This document shows, one piece after another, positions 1-7,199 of a stretch of 64,000 bases of DNA. The stretch spans positions 99,750-163,749 of the forward strand of contig JAFRDE010000013.1 of NCBI GenBank assembly GCA_017403985.1. Direction: 5' to 3'. Every line of letters begins with the position of its first letter. Position 1 is the first letter of the stretch. This DNA is from Ruminococcus sp. (GTDB taxonomy: Bacteria; Bacillota; Clostridia; Oscillospirales; Acutalibacteraceae). The notes under the pieces are model-generated. The model worked only from the letters and a program-made list of their open reading frames with translations. It searched no databases and was not told the DNA's origin. The translations under genes and the position numbers were made by a program.

Positions 1-264
1 CCGGTCGTACATCTCAGGCGTAATAAACAAGCCTAAGATATGCAGCTCTGTCCCCTTGTCGGCGGTAGTGAATTCAACCCCGGGGACGATCTCGATCGGT
101 TTTCCTTGTGCCGCATCCGTAAAGTCACTCAGCCCTGCCACCGTATTGTGGTCGGTCATCGCCACCGCGGACAGACCCGACGCGATCGCGCCGTTGATCA
201 GTTCAAGCGGCGTAAATGTGCCGTCGGAATAGACAGAATGGGTATGTAGATCACAGGTTTTCAT
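1..264 (-). CDS. PHP-domain metal-dependent phosphoesterase (3' part beyond window)
   Basis: This gene runs off the left edge, so only the N-terminal 88 residues are visible. They begin MKTCDLHTHSVYSDGTF, the first metal-binding motif of PHP-domain hydrolases (HxH followed by SDG). The second motif, TDHNTVAG, and the third, VPGVEF, follow in the usual order. Bacterial stand-alone PHP proteins such as the YciV/TrpH type are 3',5'-nucleotide phosphatases or histidinol-phosphatase-like enzymes, and this start matches the YciV type better than HisK, but the missing C-terminus prevents a firm choice. The ATG at 264 is preceded by GGAAGGAACG. A likely -10 (TATAAT, reverse of 299-304) lies upstream on the minus strand. 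Confidence 0.85.
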   Translation of the reverse strand, partial: MKTCDLHTHSVYSDGTFTPLELINGAIASGLSAVAMTDHNTVAGLSDFTDAAQGKPIEIVPGVEFTTADKGTELHILGLFITPEMYDR

Positions 265-391
265 CTTTGTCGTTCCTTCCGTAAATCGTTATAACGTTAT
301 TATATCATCAATCAAAGCTTTTTGAAATAACCTATAAGCAAATTCTGATAAAATTTTTCTGATTTTTCAGCTGAAAAATGGCGTCTGAGCA

Positions 392-420
392 TTGATAATC
401 TCCGAAGAATGTATTACAAT
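392..420 (+). promoter_or_regulatory. Sigma-A type promoter for the YheO/DauR-like regulator
   Basis: A TTGATA hexamer at 392-397 and TACAAT at 415-420 are separated by 17 bp. The pair sits 60 bp upstream of the GTG start at 483. No operator is evident. Confidence 0.6.
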
Positions 421-482
421 ATAAATAGTTGTTAGTTTGCCTCAAAATTTTTGTGGTATATCCGTACAAAGGAGGCGCCGCC

Positions 483-1136
483 GTGCTGAATACTCAACTG
501 AAAAACACCCTCTGCTCGCTGGCGCACGCCATCGCCTTACATTACGGAAAAAGCTGTGAGGTCGCCGTGCACGATCTGACGGGCGAGAACGCCGCCGACA
601 GCTCTATCATCTATATCGAAAACGGCGAGGTCACCGGCCGCAAGGTCGGCGACGGCGCTTCGGCTGTCGTGCTCGAACAGCTCAGTCAGGCGGAGCAGAC
701 GCGCGAGGACCGCATCGGCTACTTCACCAAGACCTCCGACGGCAAGGTGCTCAAATCCACCACCGTCTACATCCGCGACGACAAAGGCAGAGCGATCGCC
801 ATCTTTTCCGTCAATCACGATATTTCCGCGCTGAGCGTCGCCGCGGCGGCGCTGACGGAGCTGACCGCTCCCGCCTCCGCATCGGAGCCCGAAAGGATCA
901 CGCCGCACGTCGAAGAACTGCTCGACGAGCTGCTGTGGAGATCCACCGAGCTGATCGGCAAGCCGGTTTCCCTGATGAACAAGGACGATAAACAGCGCGC
1001 CGTCCGCTGGCTGAACAGCAAGGGCGCCCTGCTGATCACCAAATCCGGCGACAAGATCGCCAATTATTTCGGCATTTCCAAATTTACCCTGTATTCGTAT
1101 CTGACGGATGAAGATACGGAAACAAATAAGGCATAA
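483..1136 (+). CDS. YheO/DauR-type PAS-HTH transcriptional regulator
   Basis: This 217-residue protein has an N-terminal YheO-like PAS domain (about residues 5-110; the region around IALHYGKSCEVAVHDL is typical) and a C-terminal HTH_22 domain (about 150-205, with KGALLITKSGDKIANYFGIS as the recognition region). Members of this family include E. coli DauR, which controls D-arginine use. I place the start at GTG 483 because AGGAGG lies 7 bp upstream; the open frame extends 18 codons further without a ribosome site. It precedes two PLP-dependent enzymes on the same strand, which suggests that it senses an amino acid or a related metabolite and regulates them. The ligand is unknown. Confidence 0.88.
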   Translation: MLNTQLKNTLCSLAHAIALHYGKSCEVAVHDLTGENAADSSIIYIENGEVTGRKVGDGASAVVLEQLSQAEQTREDRIGYFTKTSDGKVLKSTTVYIRDDKGRAIAIFSVNHDISALSVAAAALTELTAPASASEPERITPHVEELLDELLWRSTELIGKPVSLMNKDDKQRAVRWLNSKGALLITKSGDKIANYFGISKFTLYSYLTDEDTETNKA

Positions 1137-1145
1137 CCGGAAAAG

Positions 1146-1174
1146 ATTCGGGAGGAGCAATCCCTCCCCTACGA
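1146..1174. repeat. Short palindromic repeat (family E, CCCCTACG type)
   Basis: The inverted repeat GGGAGGAGCAATCCCTCCCC ends in CTACG. It belongs to a set of short palindromes ending in CCCTAC that recur at about 7.15, 11.44, 27.0, 40.6, 47.8 and 50.4 kb. Confidence 0.55.
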
Positions 1175-1190
1175 TAAAGGAGTGTTATTT

Positions 1191-2654
1191 ATGATCGATT
1201 TTACCGTCAACAAAGAAGGCTTACAGCACAATATCGAAAAGGCACGGGAAAATAACATCATCATCCCCACCATCAAACAGATGCAGCATCCCGAGCTGAT
1301 CCCCGATCGAATCAAGGAGAAGCTCAGCCATACCGGTCTGTGGGACGTCGACCCCGTCAACCTCTTCCGCATTACATGGAAGAACGAGCCCAAGGAAAGC
1401 GGCGGTCTGTTCCGCGAGATCCCGAACATCATCGAGCTGCCCTCCGCCCTCACCGGCGTCAAGGCGCGCATTTTTGCCATCGTCGGCAAGTGGTTCCCCA
1501 CCGGCTGTCACAAGGTCGGCGCGAGCTTCGGCTGTCTTGCTCCCCGACTGGTGACCGGTCAGTTTGACGCGACCAAGCACAAGGCGGTATGGCCCTCCAC
1601 CGGCAACTACTGCCGCGGCGGCGCGTTCAACTCCAAGCTCCTGTCATGTGACAGCATCGCGATTCTCCCGGCTGAAATGAGCCGCGAGCGCTTTGAATGG
1701 CTCTCCAAGATCGCGGGCGAGGTCATCGCGACCCCCGGCTGTGAGTCCAACGTCAAAGAGATCTTCGACAAAACATGGGAGCTCCGTCAGCGCCCCGAGG
1801 TCATGATCTTCAACCAGTTTGAAGAGATGGGCAATCCGCTGTGGCATTACAACGTCACAGGCTACGCTTTAAAGGACGCATTTGAAGCCATCAAAGGCGA
1901 AGGCGACCGCTTTGCGGGCGCGTGCTTCACCTCCGGTTCCGCCGGCACCATGAGCGCGGGCGACTATCTAAAGGAACAGTACCCGAACCTCAAATTGGCC
2001 GTCGGCGAAGCGCTCCAGTGCCCCACCATCTTGGATAACGGCTTCGGCGGTCACCGCATCGAGGGCATCGGCGATAAGCATATCCCGTGGATACACAACG
2101 TCAAGAACACCGACATGGTCATCGACATCGACGATGAGGACAGCCAGAGACTGCTCAGACTGTTCAACACGCCCGAGGGTATCGACTACCTCGTATCCGC
2201 AGGCGTAGAACGCGAACTCGCCGAACAGCTCAGTCTGCTGGGTATCAGCGGTATCGCGAACGTTCTGTGCTGCATCAAGATGGCGAAGTACTATGAATTC
2301 ACCGAGAACGACGTCATCGGCACCGTGCTGACCGACAGCGCTGTGATGTACCAGAGCCGCATCAAGGAGCTCGGCGAGATGTACGGCGAATACGATATGC
2401 ACAAGGCGGAACTCGACCACAACCTGCACATCCTCAATCTCAAGACCGACAACATGCTCGAACTGACCTATCCGGAGCGCAAGCGCGTCCATAACCTCAA
2501 GTACTACACATGGGTCGAACAGCAGGGCAGAACCGTCGAGGAGCTCAACGCCCTGTGGTACGACACCGAGAATACATGGGACGCCGTCCACAAGCAGGCT
2601 GAACAGCTTGACAAATACATCGAGGCGTTCAATCAGGAAGTAGGCTTAATCTAA
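1191..2654 (+). CDS. Fold-type II PLP-dependent enzyme (cysteine synthase/diaminopropionate lyase-like)
   Basis: This 487-residue protein has a fold-type II PLP-enzyme layout. The probable Schiff-base lysine is K108 in TGCHKVGASFG, and a Ser/Gly-rich phosphate-binding loop, FTSGSAGTMSAGDYL, follows further on. Related proteins are usually annotated as cysteine synthase-like or PLP-dependent lyases. The length exceeds that of CysK (about 310) and fits a lyase or dehydratase with an extra domain. The ATG at 1191 follows AAAGGAG with good spacing; an in-frame GTG at 1182 overlaps that site and is less likely. The upstream YheO-type regulator and the downstream threonine-synthase-like gene suggest a small amino-acid pathway. 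The substrate cannot be read from the sequence. Confidence 0.8.
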   Translation: MIDFTVNKEGLQHNIEKARENNIIIPTIKQMQHPELIPDRIKEKLSHTGLWDVDPVNLFRITWKNEPKESGGLFREIPNIIELPSALTGVKARIFAIVGKWFPTGCHKVGASFGCLAPRLVTGQFDATKHKAVWPSTGNYCRGGAFNSKLLSCDSIAILPAEMSRERFEWLSKIAGEVIATPGCESNVKEIFDKTWELRQRPEVMIFNQFEEMGNPLWHYNVTGYALKDAFEAIKGEGDRFAGACFTSGSAGTMSAGDYLKEQYPNLKLAVGEALQCPTILDNGFGGHRIEGIGDKHIPWIHNVKNTDMVIDIDDEDSQRLLRLFNTPEGIDYLVSAGVERELAEQLSLLGISGIANVLCCIKMAKYYEFTENDVIGTVLTDSAVMYQSRIKELGEMYGEYDMHKAELDHNLHILNLKTDNMLELTYPERKRVHNLKYYTWVEQQGRTVEELNALWYDTENTWDAVHKQAEQLDKYIEAFNQEVGLI

Positions 2655-2672
2655 ACATTTCAATGAAAGCAG

Positions 2673-2850
2673 AGGGTAACCAAGCCTTCCTTTGGGAAAG
2701 GAAGGTGCCTCCGAACGGAGGCGGATGAATTGTATCTCTTGACCGAGCGACAGCGAGAAACCTTTTTATTTGGTTGGTCGCTTCGCGACTTTTATACAAT
2801 TCCTCAGTCACCTAAACGGTGACAGCTCCCTTTCCCAAAGGGAGCCTTTA
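2673..2850. repeat. MITE-like element made of two inverted family A repeats
   Basis: The left half begins AAGCCTTCCTTTGGGAAAGG and includes GGATGAATTGTATC then GACCGAGCGACAGCGAG. The right half is its inverted counterpart, ending in a GGCTCCC-type hairpin, with TGAGGAATTGTAT readable on the minus strand. The whole is about 180 bp with no credible gene, and separates the two PLP-enzyme genes. The same modules occur singly at 26.1, 33.5 and 41.2 kb and as a pair around the DUF559 gene at 52.7-53.3 kb. Confidence 0.8.
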
Positions 2851-2876
2851 TCTCCTGCATAATTAGGGTAAACACT

Positions 2877-4100
2877 ATGAACCACATCAAATACTGTCAA
2901 TGCGTCAAATGCGGGGCGACCTATGCCCCCGCGCCGGATATCACCACCTGCGAATGCGGCGGTATCCTCGACGTGATCTACGACTACGAAACTATCAAAA
3001 TCAAATTCAATAAAGAAGTGCTGGCAAAGCGCGCCGACCCCACCATGTGGCGTTATCGAGAGCTGTTGCCGATAGAGGAAGACACCGTCCCCGCAGGACT
3101 GCGGGTCGGGATGTCGCCGATGTATGAGGCGCCGAATATCGCCGAAGATCTCGGCATACGCCGCCTGTACATCAAGGACGACGGCGTCAGCCCGACCGCT
3201 TCCCTAAAAGACCGCGCCTCCGCGATGGCGGTTACCAAAGCCATCGAAGCGGGCTACGACACCATCGCCTGTTCTTCAACGGGCAACGCCGCCTCATCCC
3301 TCGCGGGCAACGCGGCAAAGGCTGGGCTGAAAACCTATATCTTCGTCCCCGCGCGCGCCCCAAAGGGCAAGATCGCCCAGCTGATGATGTTCGGCGCGAA
3401 TCTCACCGCCGTGGACGGCACCTATGAAGAGACCTTTGAGCTTTCCAAAGCCGCCATCGACAAGTACGGCTGGTACAACCGCAACGCCGCGATCAACCCC
3501 TATCTCAGCGAGGGCAAAAAGACCGTCGCGCACGAGATCTGCGAACAGCTCGACTTTGTCGCGCCCGACTTCGTCGCGGTATCCGTCGGCGACGGCTGTA
3601 CGATCGCGGGCGTGTACAAGGGTCTGTACGATATGTACATGGTCGGTTTGATCGACAGGATCCCGCGGATCATCAGCGTACAGGCGCAGGGCTGCTGCCC
3701 GATCAACACCGCCGTCATGACGGGCAAGCCGTGGCAGCCGCAGGAGGAAAACACCTACGCCGACAGTATTGCCGTGGGCGTGCCGCGCAATCCGGATAAG
3801 GCGATCAACGCCATTAAAGACAGCGACGGCATCTGCGTCAACGTCACCGACGACGAGATTCGCGAAGCGCAGAAATACCTGGCGAAGAACGCGGGCGTGT
3901 TCGGCGAACCGGCAGGCGTCACTGCGACAGCCGGACTGATGAAGCTCAGCCGTGAGGGGAAATTGCCTGCAGACGCGACGATCGTATCCATCGTCACCGG
4001 CAACGGCTTGAAGGATATTGAGTCGGCGATCAAATCTGTCGGCGAACCCATCCACTGCAATAATGATTTAGCAGAGTTTGAAGCCAAATTCGGACTGTGA
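2877..4100 (+). CDS. Threonine synthase-like PLP enzyme with N-terminal zinc ribbon
   Basis: The protein has 407 residues. The N-terminus carries CQCVKCG and CECGG (C7, C9, C12, C25, C27), a rubredoxin-like zinc ribbon found in short threonine synthases. The PLP lysine is K111 in SLKDRAS, and STGNAASSLAGNAAK forms the phosphate-binding loop. Threonine synthase converts O-phosphohomoserine to threonine. Archaeal cysteate synthases and some diaminopropionate enzymes share the fold, so the pairing with the PLP enzyme upstream leaves the substrate open. No hom or thrB gene lies nearby, which weakens the case for threonine biosynthesis. A MITE-like element separates it from the upstream enzyme. 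Confidence 0.82.
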   Translation: MNHIKYCQCVKCGATYAPAPDITTCECGGILDVIYDYETIKIKFNKEVLAKRADPTMWRYRELLPIEEDTVPAGLRVGMSPMYEAPNIAEDLGIRRLYIKDDGVSPTASLKDRASAMAVTKAIEAGYDTIACSSTGNAASSLAGNAAKAGLKTYIFVPARAPKGKIAQLMMFGANLTAVDGTYEETFELSKAAIDKYGWYNRNAAINPYLSEGKKTVAHEICEQLDFVAPDFVAVSVGDGCTIAGVYKGLYDMYMVGLIDRIPRIISVQAQGCCPINTAVMTGKPWQPQEENTYADSIAVGVPRNPDKAINAIKDSDGICVNVTDDEIREAQKYLAKNAGVFGEPAGVTATAGLMKLSREGKLPADATIVSIVTGNGLKDIESAIKSVGEPIHCNNDLAEFEAKFGL

Positions 4101-4135
4101 TCACAAACAGCCGTTCACCGCTGCCTTAAACCTAT

Positions 4136-4164
4136 TGCTCACTGGTCACTTGCCACTGGTCACT
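4136..4164. repeat. Short tandem repeat (family D, TGGTCACT units)
   Basis: Repeated CACTGGTCACTTGCCACTGG units lie just downstream of the threonine-synthase-like gene. The same units recur at 26315-26351, 55110-55136 and 56584-56614. Confidence 0.7.
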
Positions 4165-4249
4165 ATTATTTGATATTCCTAACTTTTTGGGTATATATAA
4201 AACGACATCCCGGGGGAGCTTCCCCTCGGGATGTTGTTGTTTCGCACAA

Positions 4250-4462
4250 TCAGTTTTCTTCCGTATACTCCAGCAGGTCGCCGGGCTGACATTTCAGCGC
4301 CTCACATATCGCGATCAAGGTAGAAAACCGTATCGCGCTGATATGGCCGTTCTTGAGCTTACTGAGGTTCACATTAGAAACGCCGACCTGCTCGCTGAGC
4401 TCATTTAAGCCGACCTTTCGATCCGCCATCACGCGGTCGAGCCTTACGATAATCTTTCCCAT
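4250..4462 (-). CDS. YozG-like Cro/C1-type HTH regulator
   Basis: This 70-residue protein consists of a single HTH_26-type helix-turn-helix (LNELSEQVGVSNVNLSKLKNG) and ends LLEYTEEN. Very short regulators of this type are habitually paired with DUF2975 membrane proteins. It starts 9 bp after the stop of the DUF2975 gene upstream, with GGTGACGTT before the ATG, so the two are almost certainly co-transcribed. The two similar palindromes around the operon promoter (5197-5213 and 5253-5269) are its likely binding sites, which implies autoregulation. Confidence 0.92.
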   Translation of the reverse strand: MGKIIVRLDRVMADRKVGLNELSEQVGVSNVNLSKLKNGHISAIRFSTLIAICEALKCQPGDLLEYTEEN

Positions 4463-4471
4463 AACGTCACC

Positions 4472-5149
4472 TTATACCGTTTCGTCATGCTCTTTCTGGA
4501 GCATCGTGCCGTATTTGAAGATCATCGTCAGCACGAAGATGATGAATACAAACGCGGCGTAAACAAAGTCGAACTGCAAGTTGAAGCCGACGCCGATAAC
4601 CGCGCCGATCGCCGCCTTCATACCCTGAGCTACAACCACGCAGGGGATCAGCGCGATCGCGAAATTGCGCATCTTTTTGACGACGCCGTCACAAAACGGG
4701 CTGTCACAGACCACAAACTCTTTCATCAGCGCCCTGAAGAAAAACAGCGCGACGATTACGGACGCGAGCGAGATCATCCCGTATACGATCAGCAGCAGCA
4801 CACTGTTCAGGTCGAAATGCACGTTCCTGACGCCGCCGTTTACGTTCATCACACCGTTATCGGTGCTGACGTCAAAGCTGTCGAGCGCAACCTCTCCGAG
4901 TACGATATCGGTGTTGCCCGCCTTGACGGAGAACTTTCCGTCATCAAAGCCGAAAATGCCCGTGTTTACGTTCATGTCAGCGTTCAACTGCGCGTCGAGG
5001 GTCACACTATCCTTCGGAACACAGGCGACGATAACGCCGCCCGTCAGCAAAAAGCCCTCCGCGACCAGCAGGAAAACGATGATGATCATTGTAATGATTT
5101 TAGCAACCTTACCGAAAATGTTGATTTTTCTCTTGACAGAATATTCCAT
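4472..5149 (-). CDS. DUF2975 family membrane protein
   Basis: The 225-residue protein has a hydrophobic segment at about 15-40, a roughly 70-residue polar stretch (NADMNVNTGIFGFDDG) and three further membrane segments in the C-terminal half. This matches DUF2975 proteins, which are partners of YozG-type regulators; their function is not established. The ATG follows AAGGAGCAAATATC. It is the first gene of the pair, and the operon promoter and operators lie within 120 bp upstream. Confidence 0.85.
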   Translation of the reverse strand: MEYSVKRKINIFGKVAKIITMIIIVFLLVAEGFLLTGGVIVACVPKDSVTLDAQLNADMNVNTGIFGFDDGKFSVKAGNTDIVLGEVALDSFDVSTDNGVMNVNGGVRNVHFDLNSVLLLIVYGMISLASVIVALFFFRALMKEFVVCDSPFCDGVVKKMRNFAIALIPCVVVAQGMKAAIGAVIGVGFNLQFDFVYAAFVFIIFVLTMIFKYGTMLQKEHDETV

Positions 5150-5196
5150 GATATTTGCTCCTTTTCATCAAGAATTTGTTTTTACAAATGAATTAA

Positions 5197-5213
5197 TTAA
5201 CGTTAAACGTTAA
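5197..5213. promoter_or_regulatory. Palindromic operator 1 of the YozG/DUF2975 operon
   Basis: TTAACGTTAAACGTTAA is a palindrome with 8-bp arms around a central A. It lies immediately downstream of the -10 box on the minus strand, where a bound repressor would block transcription start. Confidence 0.7.
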
Positions 5214-5217
5214 CTGT

Positions 5218-5245
5218 ATTATAGCATAAGATTTTCATTTGTCAA
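5218..5245 (-). promoter_or_regulatory. Consensus promoter of the YozG/DUF2975 operon
   Basis: Read on the minus strand, TTGACA (5245-5240) and TATAAT (5223-5218) are separated by 16 bp. Both hexamers match the sigma-A consensus exactly, so expression probably depends on repression. Confidence 0.8.
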
Positions 5246-5252
5246 TAGTTTT

Positions 5253-5269
5253 TTAACGTAAAACGATAA
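5253..5269. promoter_or_regulatory. Palindromic operator 2 of the YozG/DUF2975 operon
   Basis: TTAACGTAAAACGATAA differs from operator 1 at two of 17 positions and lies just upstream of the -35 box. The centres are 56 bp apart, flanking the promoter on both sides. Confidence 0.65.
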
Positions 5270-5365
5270 TTTTTTATCTTGGCACAAGACAGCGCACTCC
5301 CCGCGCCTTTCGCATAGCCATCGTTCGTTGCCGCACAGCGGCAACCTGAGCGGGCATACAAATCT

Positions 5366-5432
5366 TTTTTGATTTACGGAAACGAGCTGTTTCCCGTAAA
5401 TCAAAAAGCACCCGCCGCGGCAGGTGCTTCAT
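5366..5432 (-). terminator. Terminator hairpins downstream of the PTS-IIC-like gene
   Basis: Two structures stand in tandem. On the minus strand, AGCACCTGCCGCGGCGGGTGCT is followed by TTTTTG (hairpin at 5408-5429). Next comes an inverted repeat of about 18 bp, 5366-5407, with arms reading TTTTTGATTTACGG and its complement, bounded by T and A runs. The second could terminate in either direction. Confidence 0.75.
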
Positions 5433-5445
5433 CAAGATATGCTGT

Positions 5446-6519
5446 TTATGCCAGCTTCAAATCGCCTTCTTTGACCCAGCCGATCTTGCGCAGGAGCAGG
5501 TTGATCAGCGGCGCGATCACGGCAGGCAGCACGATACAGACGAGGATCAGACCGATCCAGTCCATCACGCCGGGCGTGATTGCCTGTGCGCCTTTGGCGA
5601 TCGCTTCCTCAGACGGCGTGAACCATCCGGTGACGACGCCGATCTGACCGCAGAAGCCGCAGGTGCCCATACCGGAGTTGATCGGCGCGCCGTTCATCTG
5701 CAAGCCGAAAACGCAGGTCGCGATCGGTCCTGTGATCGCCGAAGTAACGATCGGCGCGATCCAGATGCGCGGATTCTTCATGATATTCGGCATCTGGAGC
5801 ATCGAGGTACCGATACCCTGACTCACCAGGCCGCCCCAGCGATTCTCACGGAAAGACATCACCGCGAAACCCACCATCTGAGCGCAGCAGCCGGCAACCG
5901 CCGCGCCGCCCGCGAGACCTGTCAAGCCGAGTACCGAGCAGATCGCCGCCGAGGAGATCGGCAGGGTCAGCGCGATACCGACCAGCACGGATACGACGAT
6001 ACCCATCAGGAAAGGCTGCAGCTTCGTCGCGGAGTCGATCAGTAAGCCGAACCAGCTCGCCGCCGTACCGATCGGAGGCGCGATCAGCTTTGCCAGCGCT
6101 ACGCCGACGAGGATCGTCACCGCGGGGGTGACGAGGATATCGACCTTGGTTTCCTTACTGACAGCCTTGCCGAATTCCGCCGCGATAATCGCGATGATCA
6201 GTACCGCAAGCGGACCGCCCGCGCCGCCCTCGGCGTTCGCGGCGTAACCGACAGCCGCCAGCGAGAACAGCACCATCGGGTCGGCTTTCAGCGCGTAACC
6301 TATCGCCACTGCCATCGCGGGACCCGATACCGCCATCGCGAAGGTACCGATATCGGTAAAGAACGCCCATCCGGACAACACGCCGACGGTCTTGAAGATC
6401 GTGCCGATCAGCAGCGAACAGAACAAGCCCTGCGCCATCGCGCCGAGCGCGTCGATACCGTAGCGCTTCCACGATATTTCAATGTTTTTGCGTTTCAAAA
6501 ACGCTTTGAATTTACTCAA
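5446..6519 (-). CDS. PTS_EIIC_2/PfoR-like membrane protein
   Basis: The 357-residue protein is highly hydrophobic, with about ten predicted membrane segments and long Gly/Ala-rich stretches such as GLTGLAGGAAVAGCCAQM and NSGMGTCGFCGQIG. This matches the PTS_EIIC_2 family that includes Clostridium PfoR. Members resemble PTS sugar permease subunits but often stand alone without EIIA/EIIB, as here, so both transported solute and energy source are unclear. I choose the TTG at 6519 because GGAGGG lies 8 bp upstream; the ATG 24 bp earlier would place that ribosome site inside the gene. It follows the glycerol gene cluster but is separated from it by a dispersed repeat. Confidence 0.8.
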   Translation of the reverse strand: MSKFKAFLKRKNIEISWKRYGIDALGAMAQGLFCSLLIGTIFKTVGVLSGWAFFTDIGTFAMAVSGPAMAVAIGYALKADPMVLFSLAAVGYAANAEGGAGGPLAVLIIAIIAAEFGKAVSKETKVDILVTPAVTILVGVALAKLIAPPIGTAASWFGLLIDSATKLQPFLMGIVVSVLVGIALTLPISSAAICSVLGLTGLAGGAAVAGCCAQMVGFAVMSFRENRWGGLVSQGIGTSMLQMPNIMKNPRIWIAPIVTSAITGPIATCVFGLQMNGAPINSGMGTCGFCGQIGVVTGWFTPSEEAIAKGAQAITPGVMDWIGLILVCIVLPAVIAPLINLLLRKIGWVKEGDLKLA

Positions 6520-6547
6520 ATGTTTTCCCTCCGTTAATTCCATTCCA

Positions 6548-6648
6548 TGTCATTTCGAGGAGGCGGCTGAGCCCACCGTGGGGATACCATACCGCTGTAC
6601 TCCTTTTTTGTGGGATTGCCACAGCTCCTGCGGAGCCTCGCAATGACA
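6548..6648. repeat. Family C dispersed repeat (full length)
   Basis: The ends are inverted: TGTCATTTCGAGGAG at the left and CCTCGCAATGACA at the right, enclosing GTGGGATTGCCACAGC and a local hairpin GCTCCTGCGGAGC. Full copies also lie at 19.3, 34.9, 36.7 and 45.9 kb, and half copies at 21.1, 40.6, 50.5 and 55.7 kb. Confidence 0.8.
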
Positions 6649-6774
6649 ATCGATTATTATGGATCATGCCAAACAACAATATAGTAAAGAAAATGCCGAA
6701 AGTCAACTGACGATCGGCATTTACTCTGTTTTATACAAATTCAGCATTTTAAAGCGCTGCCTTATTGAACATTT

Positions 6775-7134
6775 TTATATGGCATGCGCCGTCGCGACAA
6801 CGTCAACTCCCGTGCCGGCGACATTCGAAATCAGCACCTCGCCGATCACGACGGGCGCCTGTACCTCGGCGGCGTTGATCGCCTCCATCACGGCAAAGAT
6901 CTTATCCTTGGGGATATCGTGCTCGGTCTTGCAGGCGACGCGCTCGTTTTTGCCGCCGACCACCTTCACGGTGGAGGTGACGATGCGCGTCGGGTTGGTC
7001 ACTTCCTTTTCGGCATAAGTCCTGCCGCGCGGGCAGGTATAGCCGCTGATATCTTTGATTTCGTCGCCGTCCGTCTCGACCGTCAGCAGACAGCCCATCG
7101 GACAGTTGATGCAGGTCAGTTCTCGTATTTCCAT
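6775..7134 (-). CDS. DUF1667 cysteine-motif protein of the glycerol operon
   Basis: The 119-residue protein begins with TCINCPMGC and a later TCPRG (C8, C11, C15, C34), a four-cysteine set suited to an Fe-S cluster or zinc. DUF1667 proteins are encoded beside GlpA-type dehydrogenases and FAD reductases in clostridia and are thought to take part in electron transfer during anaerobic glycerol-3-phosphate oxidation, possibly replacing GlpC. It is the last gene of glpK-glpA-reductase-DUF1667. A family E palindrome fills the 61-bp gap to the gene upstream. Confidence 0.9.
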   Translation of the reverse strand: MEIRELTCINCPMGCLLTVETDGDEIKDISGYTCPRGRTYAEKEVTNPTRIVTSTVKVVGGKNERVACKTEHDIPKDKIFAVMEAINAAEVQAPVVIGEVLISNVAGTGVDVVATAHAI

Positions 7135-7150
7135 GATTATTCCTTTCTGC

Positions 7151-7199
7151 CGTAGGGACGGTCAGCGACCGTCCGCGGACGAGCAACGCTCGTCCCTAC
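7151..7199. repeat. Family E palindromic repeat pair
   Basis: Two adjacent palindromes, GGGACGGTCAGCGACCGTCC and GGACGAGCAACGCTCGTCC, are bounded by CCGTAGGG and CCCTACA. The right end supplies the TAG stop codon of the FAD oxidoreductase. Confidence 0.75.
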
